Source of the DNA: Pelomonas sp. Root1237
Lineage (GTDB): Bacteria > Pseudomonadota > Gammaproteobacteria > Burkholderiales > Burkholderiaceae_C
Reading direction: 5' to 3'
Assembly (NCBI RefSeq): GCF_001425055.1
Contig: NZ_LMDK01000004.1
Span: forward strand, 150,107-193,736
DNA: 43,630 bases
Shown: one piece after another, positions 25,554 to 35,282 of the stretch
Position numbering within the stretch: the first letter of the stretch is position 1
Layout of the letters: every line of letters begins with the position of its first letter
Program-made: the position numbers and the translations under genes
The notes under the pieces: model-generated
Told to the model about the DNA's origin: nothing
Databases searched by the model: none
The model's input: only the letters and a program-made list of their open reading frames with translations

Positions 25554-26070
25554 TTTGCAGCCTCTTGATGAGCGGCAGCAAGCGCTTGTTCAAGTCTTCC
25601 GCCGTGACCGGCCCGGTGTGCCGCAGCCGCACGATGCCGCGACGGTCGATGACAAAGGTTTCGGGCACGCCGGTGATGCCCCAGGCCAGGCTGCCCTTGC
25701 CTTGCGGGTCCAGCCAGGTCAGCGCATACGGGTTGCCGTGGCGCTTCAGGAAGCCCAGGCCCAGCTCGGGCGTGTCGCGGTAGTCCAGGCCGACGACGCG
25801 CACGCCGCTCTGTTCGGCCAGCTGACCCAGCACCGGCAGCTCGGCACGGCAAGGCGCGCACCAGGAGGCGAACACATTCAGCACCCAGACCTGGCCTTGC
25901 AAGGCCAGGCTTTCGCCATGCAGGCGCTCCAGGTCCAGCACGGGCGCGGGTTTGCCGACCAGCGGCGAAGTGGGTTCCGCTTGGGCATCTCGGTTCAGGC
26001 CGCGTGCGAGCAGCGTAACGAGGGCTGCGCTGGCCAGCAGCGGAACGAGGGTGGCGAGCTTGGGTTTCAT
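25546..26070 (-). CDS. ccmG: CcmG/DsbE thioredoxin-like protein
   Basis: This 174-residue membrane-anchored periplasmic thioredoxin has a helix at 6-22, the GKPAPVLDLERL entry strand, the active site FASWCAPCRAELP (CxxC) and the cis-Pro region GVPETFVIDRRG. It keeps apocytochrome and CcmH cysteines reduced for haem ligation. ATG 26070 is chosen because the family begins MKxK; upstream codons to 26271 are ccmF in another frame. It overlaps the ccmF stop by 4 bp. Confidence 0.94.
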   Translation of the reverse strand: MKPKLATLVPLLASAALVTLLARGLNRDAQAEPTSPLVGKPAPVLDLERLHGESLALQGQVWVLNVFASWCAPCRAELPVLGQLAEQSGVRVVGLDYRDTPELGLGFLKRHGNPYALTWLDPQGKGSLAWGITGVPETFVIDRRGIVRLRHTGPVTAEDLNKRLLPLIKRLQSA

Positions 26071-27992
26071 GGCGTCGACAGCGCGGGGACGAAGTTGGGT
26101 TGCAACTCGGCGCGCGGGCTGCGTCCCCGAGCGAGTGCGCCCCAGAGGCCACCGACGGCCATCAGCAGCGCGCCGATCCACACCCAGCTCATGAAGGGCT
26201 TGATCTGCAGGCGCAGCGCCCAGCGCCCGTCGACATCGGCATCGCCCAGGCTGACGTAGACGTCGCGCCACGGGCCGCGCGAGATGGCAGCCTCGGTCAT
26301 CGCAGACTGCCGACGGGTATAGACGCGCTTCTCCGGCGACAGCGTGATGACCTCACCGCCGTGTTGCCACACCAGCTTGGCCCGGGCGGCGCGGTAGTTG
26401 GCGCCGTCCACGGCCTCCAGCCTTTCGAAGCGCAGCAGATGGCCTGCCACGAGCACCTGCTCGCCGGGCGCGAGTTGCAGGTCATGCGCCTGCTCCAGGC
26501 TGCGCACCAGCGTCACGCCCAGCACGAACACGGCGATGCCGGCATGTGCCAGCCACAGCGGCAGGTTGTGCCGCCAGGCGGCGCGTTGGCGCCAGGCCAG
26601 CGCCACGGTGCCGCCCAGTGCCCACAGGCCTGTGGCGATGCCGGCAGCCAGCCACAGCGAGCCCTGCAGCGCGAGCGCCAGCACCGCAGCACTCGCCAGC
26701 GCCGCCAAGGCCAGCGGCAGTAGCGGCCTCACGGCGCCGAGTGTCGCGACCCGCCAGCGCGCCAGCGGCCCGATAACGAGGAGGGCGACCAGGGGCAGCA
26801 TGATGGGCGGGAAGACGGTATCGAAGTAGGGGGCGCCGACCGACAGCTTGGTGCCCGAGATAACCTCGGCCGCCAGCGGGTAGAGCGTGCCCAGCAGCAC
26901 GGTGCCCGTGGCCGTGGCCAGCAGCAGGTTGTTCAGCAGCAGCAGCGATTCGCGCGAGCCTAGAGCGTAGCCCTCGGCCGCGGGCAGGCGGCCCACGCGC
27001 AGCGCGTACAGCGTCAGCGACCCGCCCACGGCCAGCGCCAGCAGCGCCAGGATGAAGAGGCCGCGCGACGGGTCGCTCGCGAACGCGTGGACCGAGCTGA
27101 CCACGCCCGAGCGCACGAGGAAGGTGCCCAGCAACGACAGCGCAAAAGCCAGCAGGGCCAGCAGCAGGCTCCAGCGCAGGAAGCCCGGCCGCTTGTCGGC
27201 CACGGCCAGCGAGTGGATCAGCGCGGTGCCCAGCAGCCAGGGCATGAAGGCCGCGTTCTCGACCGCATCCCAGAACCAGAAGCCACCCCAGCCCAGTTCG
27301 TAATAGGCCCAGAAGCTGCCGAGCAGGATGCCGCCCGTCAGTGTCGACCAAGCGGCCAGCACCCAGGGCCGGGCCCAGCGCGTCCAGCGCGCATCGGGCG
27401 CGTCGTCCAGCAGCGCCGCCACCGCGAAGGCGAAGCCGACCGCGAAGCCGACATAGCCCATGTAGAGCAGCGGCGGGTGGGCCGCCATGCCGGGGTCCTG
27501 CAGCAGCGGGTTCAGGTCGCGGCCCTCCAGCGGCGCGGGCAGCAGCCGAGCAAAGGGGTTGGACGTGAAGGCGATGAAGGCGAGGAAGCCAGCCGCCACG
27601 GCGCCAAGCACGCCCTGCACGCGCGCCGCGAAGGCGGGCGGTAGCTTGCGGCTGCGGGCGGCCACCAGCGCGCCCCAGGCCGCCAGCATCCACACCCACA
27701 GCAGCAGCGAGCCCTCGTGCCCGCCCCAGCTCGCCGTGATGCGATAGCCCAGCGGCAGCTCGTGGCTGGCGTTGGCGGCGACGTAGGCGACCGAGGTGTC
27801 GAGCTGGATGAAGCTGGCGACCAGCGTGGCGAAGGCGGTGCTGACGAGGCCGAAGCCGACGGTGGCCAGGGGCCGCGCAAGAGCCATCCAGCGCGTGCGG
27901 CCGGACTGTGCGCCCCACAGCGGCAGTAGCGCCTGCGCGAGTGCGACCGCCAACGCCAGCAGCAGTGCGAACTGGCCGAGTTCGGGCGTCAT
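26067..27992 (-). CDS. ccmF: CcmF haem lyase subunit
   Basis: This 641-residue polytopic inner-membrane protein has the WWD domain ([27 protein letters not shown]), flanking conserved His positions, and the typical N-terminal [16 protein letters not shown] and [23 protein letters not shown]. CcmF receives haem from holo-CcmE and ligates it to apocytochrome c with CcmH and CcmI. Length is normal. It overlaps ccmE and ccmG by 4 bp on each side. Confidence 0.96.
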   Translation of the reverse strand: MTPELGQFALLLALAVALAQALLPLWGAQSGRTRWMALARPLATVGFGLVSTAFATLVASFIQLDTSVAYVAANASHELPLGYRITASWGGHEGSLLLWVWMLAAWGALVAARSRKLPPAFAARVQGVLGAVAAGFLAFIAFTSNPFARLLPAPLEGRDLNPLLQDPGMAAHPPLLYMGYVGFAVGFAFAVAALLDDAPDARWTRWARPWVLAAWSTLTGGILLGSFWAYYELGWGGFWFWDAVENAAFMPWLLGTALIHSLAVADKRPGFLRWSLLLALLAFALSLLGTFLVRSGVVSSVHAFASDPSRGLFILALLALAVGGSLTLYALRVGRLPAAEGYALGSRESLLLLNNLLLATATGTVLLGTLYPLAAEVISGTKLSVGAPYFDTVFPPIMLPLVALLVIGPLARWRVATLGAVRPLLPLALAALASAAVLALALQGSLWLAAGIATGLWALGGTVALAWRQRAAWRHNLPLWLAHAGIAVFVLGVTLVRSLEQAHDLQLAPGEQVLVAGHLLRFERLEAVDGANYRAARAKLVWQHGGEVITLSPEKRVYTRRQSAMTEAAISRGPWRDVYVSLGDADVDGRWALRLQIKPFMSWVWIGALLMAVGGLWGALARGRSPRAELQPNFVPALSTP

Positions 27993-28411
27993 CTTGCGCT
28001 CGCTTGTTTGAGCGCCGCGGCAGCCTCGGGCGGCATGTAGCTCTCGTCATGCTTGGCCAGCACCTCGTCGGCGACGAAGCCCAGGCCGGCCAGCTTGCCC
28101 TGCGCGACCACGCCCTTGCCTTCGCGAAACAGGTCGGGCAGCGGGCCGCGGTAGCTCACGGCGACGTCGCGTGCACCGTCGGTGACCGTGAAGCTCATCA
28201 GGCCGTCGGCGCCGCGCTGCACCGAACCGGGCGCCACCATGCCGCCGAGCCGAAAGCGCGTGCCGGCCGGCGCTTCACCGCGCACGATCTCGCTGGGCGT
28301 GACGAAGAAGACGAGGTTCTGGCGAAAGGCTTTCAGCACCAGGCCGCCGGCCATTGCGAGCAGGGCCAGCATGGCGAGCAGGCCGAGGAGGCGGATGTGG
28401 CGGGGTTTCAT
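27989..28411 (-). CDS. ccmE: CcmE haem chaperone
   Basis: This 140-residue periplasmic haem chaperone is anchored by an N-terminal helix ([19 protein letters not shown]). The OB-fold core contains FFVTPSEIV and [14 protein letters not shown]; the covalent haem-binding His is in [13 protein letters not shown] (HxxxY motif). It accepts haem from CcmC/CcmD and hands it to CcmF. ATG 28411 follows ccmD with a 4-bp overlap. Confidence 0.95.
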   Translation of the reverse strand: MKPRHIRLLGLLAMLALLAMAGGLVLKAFRQNLVFFVTPSEIVRGEAPAGTRFRLGGMVAPGSVQRGADGLMSFTVTDGARDVAVSYRGPLPDLFREGKGVVAQGKLAGLGFVADEVLAKHDESYMPPEAAAALKQASAR

Positions 28412-28506
28412 CGGCGGAGGGACCACAGCTCCACGGCGATGCCTAGGGCCACGGCGGTGAGTGAAGCCCAGACATAGAACGCGTGGGCGCCGAAGAGCTC
28501 GCTCAT
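28408..28506 (-). CDS. ccmD: CcmD small membrane protein
   Basis: A 32-residue protein, [16 protein letters not shown]... then a single transmembrane helix ending ELWSLRR. Its size, the HAFYVWASL motif and its position between ccmC and ccmE identify CcmD, which helps release holo-CcmE from the CcmAB-CcmC complex. It overlaps ccmC by 4 bp and ccmE by 4 bp. Confidence 0.9.
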   Translation of the reverse strand: MSELFGAHAFYVWASLTAVALGIAVELWSLRR

Positions 28507-29255
28507 GCCAGGCTCCCAAGCGCACGCGGCCAGCGCGCTTCGGACTCGACCCGGGCATGGAGCAGCCTTCGAGCCCGCGCCAGCACGACAGCGCCGGCAT
28601 AGACCCAGAACCCCAGCGTCGACAGCAGCAGCGCCGCCAGCATCTCCGGCGCGATGGCGCTGCCGCGGGTGCTGATCGACGCGCCCTGGTGCAGCGTGTT
28701 CCACCAGCTGACCGAGAAATACAGCACTGGCAGGTTCAGCGCGCCCACCAGCGCCAGCAGTGCGCCGGCCTGGTCGCCACGACGCGGGTCGTCTGGCGTG
28801 TCGACCGCCGAGGTCAGTGCGATAAAGCCGACATAGAGCAGGGCCAGCAGCAGGGCCGAGGTGAGGCGTGCATCCCAGACCCACCAGGTGCCCCAGGTCG
28901 GCCGGCCCCACAGCGAGCCGGTCAGCAGCGTCAGCACGGCGAACAGGGCGCCGGTGGGCGCCAGCGCGCGCATCAGCACGAAGGCCAGCCGCGTCTTCCA
29001 GGCCAGGCCCCACAGCGCCCAGAAGGCCATGGCGCCGTAGCAGACCATCGCGATCCAGGCCGCCGGCACGTGCAGGTAGAGGATGCGGTAGGCCTCGCCC
29101 TGCTGGGCGTCGGTGGGCGCGATGAAGAGGCCGAGCGTGAGGCCTCCGGCGATGCCCAGCGCAGCCAGCAGCCACAGTGCGGGCAGCAGCCGGCCGGTCA
29201 GCGGCAGGAAGTGGGCGGGGCTGGCATAGCGCCAGAGCGGGTGCGGGGTGGTCAT
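28503..29255 (-). CDS. ccmC: CcmC haem exporter/handling protein
   Basis: This 250-residue six-helix inner-membrane protein has the WWD domain [18 protein letters not shown] and conserved histidines in YLHVPAAW and WWNTLHQG. It loads haem onto CcmE together with CcmD. Length and motifs are typical. It begins immediately after the ccmB stop and overlaps ccmD by 4 bp. Confidence 0.96.
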   Translation of the reverse strand: MTTPHPLWRYASPAHFLPLTGRLLPALWLLAALGIAGGLTLGLFIAPTDAQQGEAYRILYLHVPAAWIAMVCYGAMAFWALWGLAWKTRLAFVLMRALAPTGALFAVLTLLTGSLWGRPTWGTWWVWDARLTSALLLALLYVGFIALTSAVDTPDDPRRGDQAGALLALVGALNLPVLYFSVSWWNTLHQGASISTRGSAIAPEMLAALLLSTLGFWVYAGAVVLARARRLLHARVESEARWPRALGSLA

Positions 29256-29918
29256 TCAATCCAACATCAGTGAGAGGGCGGCCGATGTGGCCCAGGGCGC
29301 TAGCGCCAGCAGCACGGCCAGCCAGGCGCCGAGCAGCAGCAGGGCGGTGTCTGCATTCGCACCGCCTTGGGCCGCCGCAGTGCCGAAGACGAGCACCGGC
29401 ACCTCCAACGGCAGCAGCAGCAGGGCCAGCAAGCCGGCGCCGGCGCGCGCATGCAGCACCAGCGCCGCGCCCAGGCCGCCGAGCAGAGCCAGCGCGGGTG
29501 TGCCGAGCAGCAGGCTCAGCGCGAGTGGCGTCGGGTTTTCGATGCCGAAGGCCAGCGCCAGCAGCGGCGTGACGAGCACCAGCGGCAGGCTGCCCAAGGC
29601 CCAGTGCACGGCCAGCTTCAGCGCCACGGCAAAAGGGCGTGGCAGCGGCGCCAGCCACCATTGCTCCAGGCTGCCGTCGGCCAGGTCGGGTGCGAACAGG
29701 CGCGGCAGGGCCAGCAGGCTGGCCAGCAGTGCGGCAATCCACAGCAAGCCCGGCGCCAGCTCGCGCAACCTAGCCGGCTCGGGCCCGAGACCCAGGGGAA
29801 ACATGGCGGCCACGCCGACGACGAAGCCCAGCGGCGTCAGCCATTCGGCCGGCTGGCGCAGCGTGCTGGACCACTCCCGCCGGGCGAGCGCCGCGGCGGC
29901 TTGGGCTGCGGCGCCCAT
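29256..29918 (-). CDS. ccmB: CcmB ABC transporter permease
   Basis: This 220-residue six-helix membrane protein has typical CcmB features: ARREW near the N-terminus, PLGFVVGVAAMFPLGLGPE, LFAPDLADGSLEQWWLAPLP and LLLPLEVPVLVFG. With CcmA it forms the ATPase-driven complex that releases holo-CcmE from CcmC. The start overlaps the ccmA stop by 1 bp (TGATG), and the stop abuts ccmC. Confidence 0.95.
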   Translation of the reverse strand: MGAAAQAAAALARREWSSTLRQPAEWLTPLGFVVGVAAMFPLGLGPEPARLRELAPGLLWIAALLASLLALPRLFAPDLADGSLEQWWLAPLPRPFAVALKLAVHWALGSLPLVLVTPLLALAFGIENPTPLALSLLLGTPALALLGGLGAALVLHARAGAGLLALLLLPLEVPVLVFGTAAAQGGANADTALLLLGAWLAVLLALAPWATSAALSLMLD

Positions 29919-30538
29919 CAGGGCCTCCCGAGCTGCAGGCTGCGGACGCTGCGCTTGAGCGGCAGGGCCTGGTGGCTGGTGAACACGACGCTGCCGCCTT
30001 CATCCGCATGCCGGTCCAGGCGTTGGGCGATGCGATCGGCCATCGCGGCGTCCAGCGCGGCGAGCGGCTCGTCCAGCACCCACAGCGGTGCAACCCGGGG
30101 AAGCCACAACTGCGCCAGGGCGACGCGGCGGCGCTGGCCCTCGGACAGCTGGGCCAGGCGCAGCCCGGCGGCGTCGTCTAGGCCGACCGGCGCGAGTGCC
30201 GCCAGGGCCTGTCCTTCAGTGCAAGGACGCCCGGCCAGCGCGGCGCTGCTGCGCAGCTGCTCGATGACCGACAGCACGTCCTTGAGCCCGGGCCGGTGGC
30301 CGATGTAGAGCAAGTCGCGCTCCACATGCACCCGCCCCGCGCGCGGCGCGCTGAGGCCGCAGATCAGCCGCAGCAGGCTGGTCTTGCCGCTGCCGTTGGC
30401 GCCCTGCACCCACAGCAGCTGGCCGGGATGCAGGGCCAGGTCCACCTCTTCGAACAGCGGCCGCGCCCCACGCGACTGGCCCACGCGCTGCAGGATGAGC
30501 ACGGGTGGCGCAGAAAGGGAAGCGAGGGCGAGAGACAT
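29918..30538 (-). CDS. ccmA: CcmA ABC transporter ATPase
   Basis: This 206-residue ATPase has Walker A GANGSGKTS, the ABC signature LSEGQRRRVALAQL (an LSxGQ variant), Walker B LWVLDEPLAALD and the switch His in FTSHQALP. It powers CcmB in holo-CcmE release. ATG 30538 was preferred over an upstream start at 30574, since the family begins close to the first strand. It is the first gene of the nine-gene ccm operon. Confidence 0.95.
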   Translation of the reverse strand: MSLALASLSAPPVLILQRVGQSRGARPLFEEVDLALHPGQLLWVQGANGSGKTSLLRLICGLSAPRAGRVHVERDLLYIGHRPGLKDVLSVIEQLRSSAALAGRPCTEGQALAALAPVGLDDAAGLRLAQLSEGQRRRVALAQLWLPRVAPLWVLDEPLAALDAAMADRIAQRLDRHADEGGSVVFTSHQALPLKRSVRSLQLGRP

Positions 30539-30648
30539 GCCCGCCACTCTAGGCAGCGGGCCATGCCGCGCCAACGAAGCAAAACGACTGAGCTATTTCA
30601 GTTGGCGCTGCTTTTCGCGCTCAAGCCGTCAGGCTTCGGGGCGCGGGA

Positions 30649-31389
30649 TCAAAGTCCAGCGCGCCGCAGCCACGCCTCGGCGTCGGTCGGGTGAATCTCG
30701 TCCGCAGACCGCAGGTTGCGCAGCACGCGGTAGCGGCTTTCGATGCCCACCAGCATCAGCACCCGTTTGCCGGCATGCGCGTGCACGGCGTCGCGCAGCC
30801 GATCGGCGTGGTGCTGATCCCACTGGGCCTGCACCTGGGCAGCCTCCTGGCCCACCAGGCCCTCCTCGATCTCCCGCAGCGCAGCCACCAGCCGGTCCGT
30901 CTTCTCGCTGTTCACGTCGGCAGCAGAGCTCCACCCGCTGGCCAGCGCGCGATACGTGGCCTGCTTCAGCTCGTCGAGCGCCTTGGCGCCGGCCGGGTTC
31001 CGCTCACCGAAGGCCTTGTAAGCCTGGCCCACCGAGCCCGTCAGCTGATTGAACAAGGCTTCGTCCGGTTCCGATCCCAGAGCCGGGATGCCGGTGGCAT
31101 CGAGGTAGGGAAAGATGACGTCGAGGTACTCGACCTTGCCGGGCCAGACCTTGCGGGTGCGCAGTTCCTTGGGTGTGACGTCCAACACCAGCACATCGGG
31201 CTTCACGGCCTCGATGACCTGGCGGAGCACGGGCAGGCCATAGGCCGGCACCAGCTTGTGCCGCGAGTACAGGCTGGAGACAACGAACACCTCGCCTTGG
31301 GTCGCCAGCGCCGCCCTGGTGGCAGCCGGCGCAGCCGCCAGCACGCCGAGCAAGACCCGTCTCGACCAGTCACGCCTCATGGGGTTCAT
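30649..31389 (-). CDS. Secreted protein of unknown function, possibly ChaN/TraB-like
   Basis: This 246-residue protein has a twin-arginine-like signal (MRRDWSRRVLLGVLAAAPAATRA). The mature part contains KPDVLVLDVTPKEL early and GKRVLMLVGIESRYRVLRNL late, separated by a helical middle. The pattern of two beta strands with acidic or basic ends bracketing helices reminds me of ChaN/TraB (Tiki-like) and DUF5694 proteins, but the usual GxxH-type metal residues are not clear, so this is a guess. It lies 110 bp before ccmA on the same strand. Confidence 0.6.
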   Translation of the reverse strand: MNPMRRDWSRRVLLGVLAAAPAATRAALATQGEVFVVSSLYSRHKLVPAYGLPVLRQVIEAVKPDVLVLDVTPKELRTRKVWPGKVEYLDVIFPYLDATGIPALGSEPDEALFNQLTGSVGQAYKAFGERNPAGAKALDELKQATYRALASGWSSAADVNSEKTDRLVAALREIEEGLVGQEAAQVQAQWDQHHADRLRDAVHAHAGKRVLMLVGIESRYRVLRNLRSADEIHPTDAEAWLRRAGL

Positions 31390-31494
31390 GCAGATCCGGT
31401 GCCATTGAAGGCCTGCAATCTAGGCGCGACGCGCGCAGGAGGTCGGGCTCATGCGACGAAACGGGCTGGGGCGCGACGAGGTTGGCTTATCCGC

Positions 31495-32646
31495 CTACAA
31501 ACCCGCTGCCCGCGCCGCCAGCGTGCCCAGCTCGCCATACAGCGGCAGCACATTGGTGCCTGCGGTTGGATGCACGCGGTTGGACAGCAGCACGAAAAAG
31601 CTGCGGCTCGTCGGGTCCAGCCAGAAGGCGCAACCGGTGAAGCCGGTGTGGCCAAAACTGGTGGGCGGATAGAGGCTGCCGAGCGGGCGCGCATAGGGCG
31701 AGGCGATGTCCCAGCCCATGCCGCGCTGCTCTGCGAGGCCGGGCGGGGACTGCGGCGTCGTCAGCAGGGCCACGCTTTGCTCGGACAGCAGGCGTCGGCC
31801 GTCCTCGCCCACGCCGCCGGCCAGCAGCATGCGCGCGAAGCGGGCCAGGTCCGCCGTCGTCGTGAACAGGCCTGCATGGCCAGCCACGCCACCCATCTTG
31901 CGGGCGGTCGGGTCGTGCACCTCGCCGCGCAGCACCTGGCCATCGGGCAACTTTTCGGTCGGTGCGACGCGTGAGACGTCCATGCGACGCAGCGGCAGAT
32001 AGCCGCTGTCCTTCATGCCCAGGGGCTGGAACAGGGCCTGCTCGGCCAAGCGCTCCAGCGCCACACCGCTGGTGCGTTCGACGATCAGGCCGAGCAGGAT
32101 GTAGTTGACGTCCGAGTAGCGGAACTGAGTGCCCGGCGCGGCGGCCAGGAGCAGGTCGCAGGCGATGCGCAGGGCGTCGTCCTTGCCCGCCCAGTCGCCG
32201 GCGCCGTTGCGGGGCAGGCCGGAGGGCAGGCCCGAGCTGTGCGTCAGCAGCAGGCGCAGCGTGATGCCGGCCTTGTCGGCGCCGCCGCAGCCTGGCAGGT
32301 AGCGCTGCAGCGGCGCTTCGAGGTCAAGCTGGCCGCGCTCGCGCAGCAACTGCACCAGCGTGGCGGTGACGACCGGCTTGGTCAGCGAGGCGGCGTCGAA
32401 GACGGTGGCCTCGTCCAGCGGCTCGGGCGCCGGCTCGACGGCACGCTGGCCGTAGGCGCGGTGGTGGCTGCCATGGCCGACGCGCTCGATCCACACAGCG
32501 GCGCCCGGCAGCTGGCCCTGGGCGATGAAGCGCTCGACGGCCGCGTCAGCCTCGGCGAGGGGTTGGGGTGCGAGGCTGGGGCGGTGGGCGCAACTGACCA
32601 GCAGGGCGGCGGCCAGCAGCCCTGCGATGGTGAGGGCAGGTCTCAT
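31495..32646 (-). CDS. Serine hydrolase of the class C beta-lactamase / EstB family (lipoprotein)
   Basis: This 383-residue protein has a lipoprotein signal (LLVSC, Cys19). The catalytic SxxK is Ser87-Leu-Thr-Lys90 in FDAASLTKP; the YSD(V)NY motif starts at Tyr177, and HTG is in SFGHTGFTG. The family (Pfam Beta-lactamase) includes esterases, D-aminopeptidases and peptidoglycan-active enzymes; nothing here proves antibiotic hydrolysis. The KMGGVAGHAGLFTTTADLARFA block is typical of the non-lactamase esterase/peptidase branch. Located alone between an unknown secreted protein and a VOC protein. Confidence 0.88.
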   Translation of the reverse strand: MRPALTIAGLLAAALLVSCAHRPSLAPQPLAEADAAVERFIAQGQLPGAAVWIERVGHGSHHRAYGQRAVEPAPEPLDEATVFDAASLTKPVVTATLVQLLRERGQLDLEAPLQRYLPGCGGADKAGITLRLLLTHSSGLPSGLPRNGAGDWAGKDDALRIACDLLLAAAPGTQFRYSDVNYILLGLIVERTSGVALERLAEQALFQPLGMKDSGYLPLRRMDVSRVAPTEKLPDGQVLRGEVHDPTARKMGGVAGHAGLFTTTADLARFARMLLAGGVGEDGRRLLSEQSVALLTTPQSPPGLAEQRGMGWDIASPYARPLGSLYPPTSFGHTGFTGCAFWLDPTSRSFFVLLSNRVHPTAGTNVLPLYGELGTLAARAAGL

Positions 32647-32677
32647 GGCCGGGATTCTCAGGGCCCGGCGGGCCCGC

Positions 32678-33157
32678 TCAACCGCGTCGTGCGGCCTCGA
32701 TCTTGGCGATGTCGATCTTCTGCATCTCCATCATGGCCTCGAAGGCCCGCTTGGCTGCGGCAGGATCGGGGTCGCTGATGGCATCGATGAGCGCGCGCGG
32801 CGTGATCTGCCACGACAGCCCCCAGCGGTCCTTGCACCAACCGCACTGGCTTTCCTGCCCACCATTGCCGACGATGGCTTTCCACAGGCGGTCGGTCTCG
32901 GCCTGGTTGTCGGTGGCGATCTGGAAGGAGAAGGCTTCGCTGTGCTTGAACATCGGCCCACCGTTCAAGCCGATGCACGGGATGCCGGCGACGGTGAACT
33001 CCACGGTCAGCACGTTACCCTGCTTGCCGTCGGGATAGTCGCCCGGCGCGCGGTGGACGGCGCCGACGCGGCTGTCGGGGAAGGTTTCGGCATAGAAGCG
33101 CGCGGCGGCTTCGGCATCGCCGTCGTACCAGAGGCAGATCGTGTTCTTGGCGGCCAT
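32678..33157 (-). CDS. PhnB-like VOC superfamily protein
   Basis: This 159-residue protein is of the 3-demethylubiquinone/PhnB-like glyoxalase fold: CLWYDGDAEAAARFYAETFPDSRVGAV at the start, VEFTVAGIPCIGLNGGPMFKHSEAFSFQIATDNQAETDRLWKAI in the middle and CGWCKDRWGLSWQITP toward the end. These patterns are standard for this small family of unknown substrate. The start has GGAGAC upstream at 33157. Confidence 0.88.
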   Translation of the reverse strand: MAAKNTICLWYDGDAEAAARFYAETFPDSRVGAVHRAPGDYPDGKQGNVLTVEFTVAGIPCIGLNGGPMFKHSEAFSFQIATDNQAETDRLWKAIVGNGGQESQCGWCKDRWGLSWQITPRALIDAISDPDPAAAKRAFEAMMEMQKIDIAKIEAARRG

Positions 33158-33250
33158 GGGGGTCTCCTGAGTGAGTGGCCAGCCTAGGGCCGGCCTGGCC
33201 GAATGTTGATCCCTAGCAGATGCCCTGGTGGTTACGTTATGTTGGGGGTC

Positions 33251-34294
33251 ATGAAGCTCCGCCGTTCACTGCTGGCCAGTTCGGCCCTCCTGACCCTGCT
33301 TGCCGTCATGCCGAAGCTGCACGCCCAGGTGCCGGCCCCCGCCCAGGCAGCCCGACAGCTCGCGCAGGCCACGCCGGCGTCGCAGCGCGGCGAGCTGCTG
33401 CAACCTTTCACCGATGCGGCCCGTAGCGACTGGCACTACACGCCGCGGCGCCGTGACGGCATCGCCTGGAAGGCCATGTCGCCCGCGCAGCGCGAGGCGA
33501 CGACGGCCCTGCTGCGCACCGCGCTGAACGAGGGCGGGCTGGGCAAGGTCAGGGCGCTGATGGCGCTGGAGATCGCGCTGCGCCAGATCGAGAGCTCGGG
33601 CAGCTTTCGCGATCCCGACAACTACGCCGTCGCGATCTACGGCGAGCCGGGCGCGACTGGTTGGGGCTGGCGCATCGAGGGGCATCACCTGTCGCTGCAC
33701 TTCAGCCTGAACGGCGACCGCTATGTGTCGACGCTGCCGCAATTCTTTGGCGCCAACCCGGCCGTCGTGCCTGCCGGGCCGCAGCAGGGCTTTCGCCTGC
33801 TGGGTAGCGAGGAAGACCTGGCCCGCCAATGGCTGGCCGGTCTGGCGCCGGCACAGCGTTCGCGCGCCATCTTCAGCACCCGCCCCTTTGGCGACATCGT
33901 CAGCGGCAATGCCGCGCGTGCCAGGCCGCTGGACGCCATGGGCCTGCCCTTCGCGGACATGGACGCCGGCCAGCAGGCCCAGGTGCTGAAGCTGATCGCC
34001 GCCTTGGCCGACCACCTTCAACCCGATCTGGCCCAGGCTCGCCTGGGCCGCGTGCGCGCCGCGCCGCTCGACGGCATCCGCATGGGCTGGGCCGGATCAA
34101 CGCAGGCCGGCCAGCCGTTTTACTTCCGCATCCAGGGCGCCAGCTTCCTCATCGAGTTCGACAACTCGGGTGGCAACCACATCCATTCGGTGTGGCGCGA
34201 CTTCGACGGCGATTTCGGCCGCGATGTGCTGGCCGAGCACTACCGCAAGGCCGAGGGCAGCGCGCATCGCCACCGGGCGTCTACCTCACCTTGA
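33251..34294 (+). CDS. DUF3500 secreted protein
   Basis: This 347-residue protein has an N-terminal signal peptide (LRRSLLASSALLTLLAVMPKLHAQ). The DUF3500 domain follows: DAARSDWHYTPRRRDGIAWKAMSPAQREA, then YGEPGATGWGWRIEGHHLSLHFSL and FLIEFDNSGGNHIHSVWRDFDGDFGRDVL. The conserved His/Asn/Asp-rich motifs GHHLSLHFSL and NHIHSVWRD look like a metal or active site, but no activity is established to my knowledge. ATG 33251 was chosen for GGGGG 3 nt upstream; ATG 33239 is an alternative. Its end overlaps the convergent MDR gene by 14 bp. Confidence 0.85.
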   Translation: MKLRRSLLASSALLTLLAVMPKLHAQVPAPAQAARQLAQATPASQRGELLQPFTDAARSDWHYTPRRRDGIAWKAMSPAQREATTALLRTALNEGGLGKVRALMALEIALRQIESSGSFRDPDNYAVAIYGEPGATGWGWRIEGHHLSLHFSLNGDRYVSTLPQFFGANPAVVPAGPQQGFRLLGSEEDLARQWLAGLAPAQRSRAIFSTRPFGDIVSGNAARARPLDAMGLPFADMDAGQQAQVLKLIAALADHLQPDLAQARLGRVRAAPLDGIRMGWAGSTQAGQPFYFRIQGASFLIEFDNSGGNHIHSVWRDFDGDFGRDVLAEHYRKAEGSAHRHRASTSP

Positions 34295-35282
34295 CCACCA
34301 CCTTGCCCTTGGCCCGGCCTGTTTCGACGTAGGCCAGCGCTTCGTTCGTCGATTCGAACGCAAAGACGCGATCCACGACAGGGCGTATCGCGCCGGCGTC
34401 GACCAGGCGAGTGATCTCGCGCAGCTGTTGCCCGCTGGCCCGCATGAACAGGAATGAGTAGTTCAAGCCCAGGCGCGCTGCCGCCCGCCTGACGCCGGCG
34501 CTCAACAGACGCACGACGAGGCGCACAAACCAGGGCGCGCCCAGGCCCTTTGCGAAAGCCGGATCGGGCGGGCCGGAGATCGAGATGAGGGTGCCGCCGG
34601 GCTTGAGTACGCGCAGGGACTTGTGCAGCGCCGCGGTGTCCTGGCTGTGCAGCACGACGTCGTAGTCCTGCAGCACGCGCTCGAAGTCCTCGTTGCGGTA
34701 GTCGATGACGACGTCGGCGCCCAGGCGCTTCACGAGCTCGATGTTGGCGCCGCTGGTCGTGGTGGCGACAGTGGCCCCCACATGCTTGGCCAGCTGGATG
34801 GCGAAGCTGCCGACGCCACCGGAGCCGGCCTGGATGAAGACCTTCTGCCCCTTCTTCAGCTTCGCCCTCTCGATGAGGGCCTGCCAGGCGGTCAGGCCCA
34901 CCAGCGGCAGCGACGCGGCCTCTTCCATGCTGAGCGCCTTGGGCTTGAGCGCCAGGGACGCCTCCTTGACGGCCACGTATTCGGCGAAGCTGCCGATGCG
35001 GAAGTCATCGGGCCGCGCATAGACCTCGTCGCCCGGCTTGAAACCTTGCACGCGCGGCCCGACTTCGGTGACGACGCCGGCCACGTCATGGCCCAGCACC
35101 AGGGGCAGTTGGTAAGGCAGGATGAGCTTGAATTCGCCGCTCCTGATCTTGGCGTCCAGCAGGTTCACGCCGGCGGCGTGGACCTGGACCAGCACCTCGT
35201 CATCGCGCAGCGTCGGAGCCGGCACCTCTGCCGACCGCAATGTGCGGTTCTTGCCGTAGCGGTCGAGGAGAAAGGCTTTCAT
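34281..35282 (-). CDS. Zinc-independent MDR oxidoreductase (quinone reductase-like)
   Basis: This 333-residue medium-chain reductase has the GroES-like N-terminus (DEVLVQVHAAGVNLLDAKIRSG, LGHDVAGVVTEVG) and a Rossmann domain with VFIQAGSGGVGSFAIQLAKHVGA. The catalytic and structural zinc ligands of alcohol dehydrogenases are absent, matching NADPH-dependent quinone/enone reductases. It is coupled to the SDR gene by a 4-bp ATGA overlap and is likely TetR-controlled with it; together they suggest detoxification of reactive carbonyls or aromatic compounds. Confidence 0.9.
   Translation of the reverse strand: MKAFLLDRYGKNRTLRSAEVPAPTLRDDEVLVQVHAAGVNLLDAKIRSGEFKLILPYQLPLVLGHDVAGVVTEVGPRVQGFKPGDEVYARPDDFRIGSFAEYVAVKEASLALKPKALSMEEAASLPLVGLTAWQALIERAKLKKGQKVFIQAGSGGVGSFAIQLAKHVGATVATTTSGANIELVKRLGADVVIDYRNEDFERVLQDYDVVLHSQDTAALHKSLRVLKPGGTLISISGPPDPAFAKGLGAPWFVRLVVRLLSAGVRRAAARLGLNYSFLFMRASGQQLREITRLVDAGAIRPVVDRVFAFESTNEALAYVETGRAKGKVVVKVR

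Noticed and set aside
30621..30640. Hairpin between the unknown secreted protein gene and ccmA as a terminator
   Set aside because: Arms are only 5 bp and no T-run follows in the minus direction.
31495..32646. Antibiotic resistance beta-lactamase
   Set aside because: It has the SxxK and HTG motifs, but the overall sequence fits the broad esterase/peptidase branch; resistance cannot be inferred.
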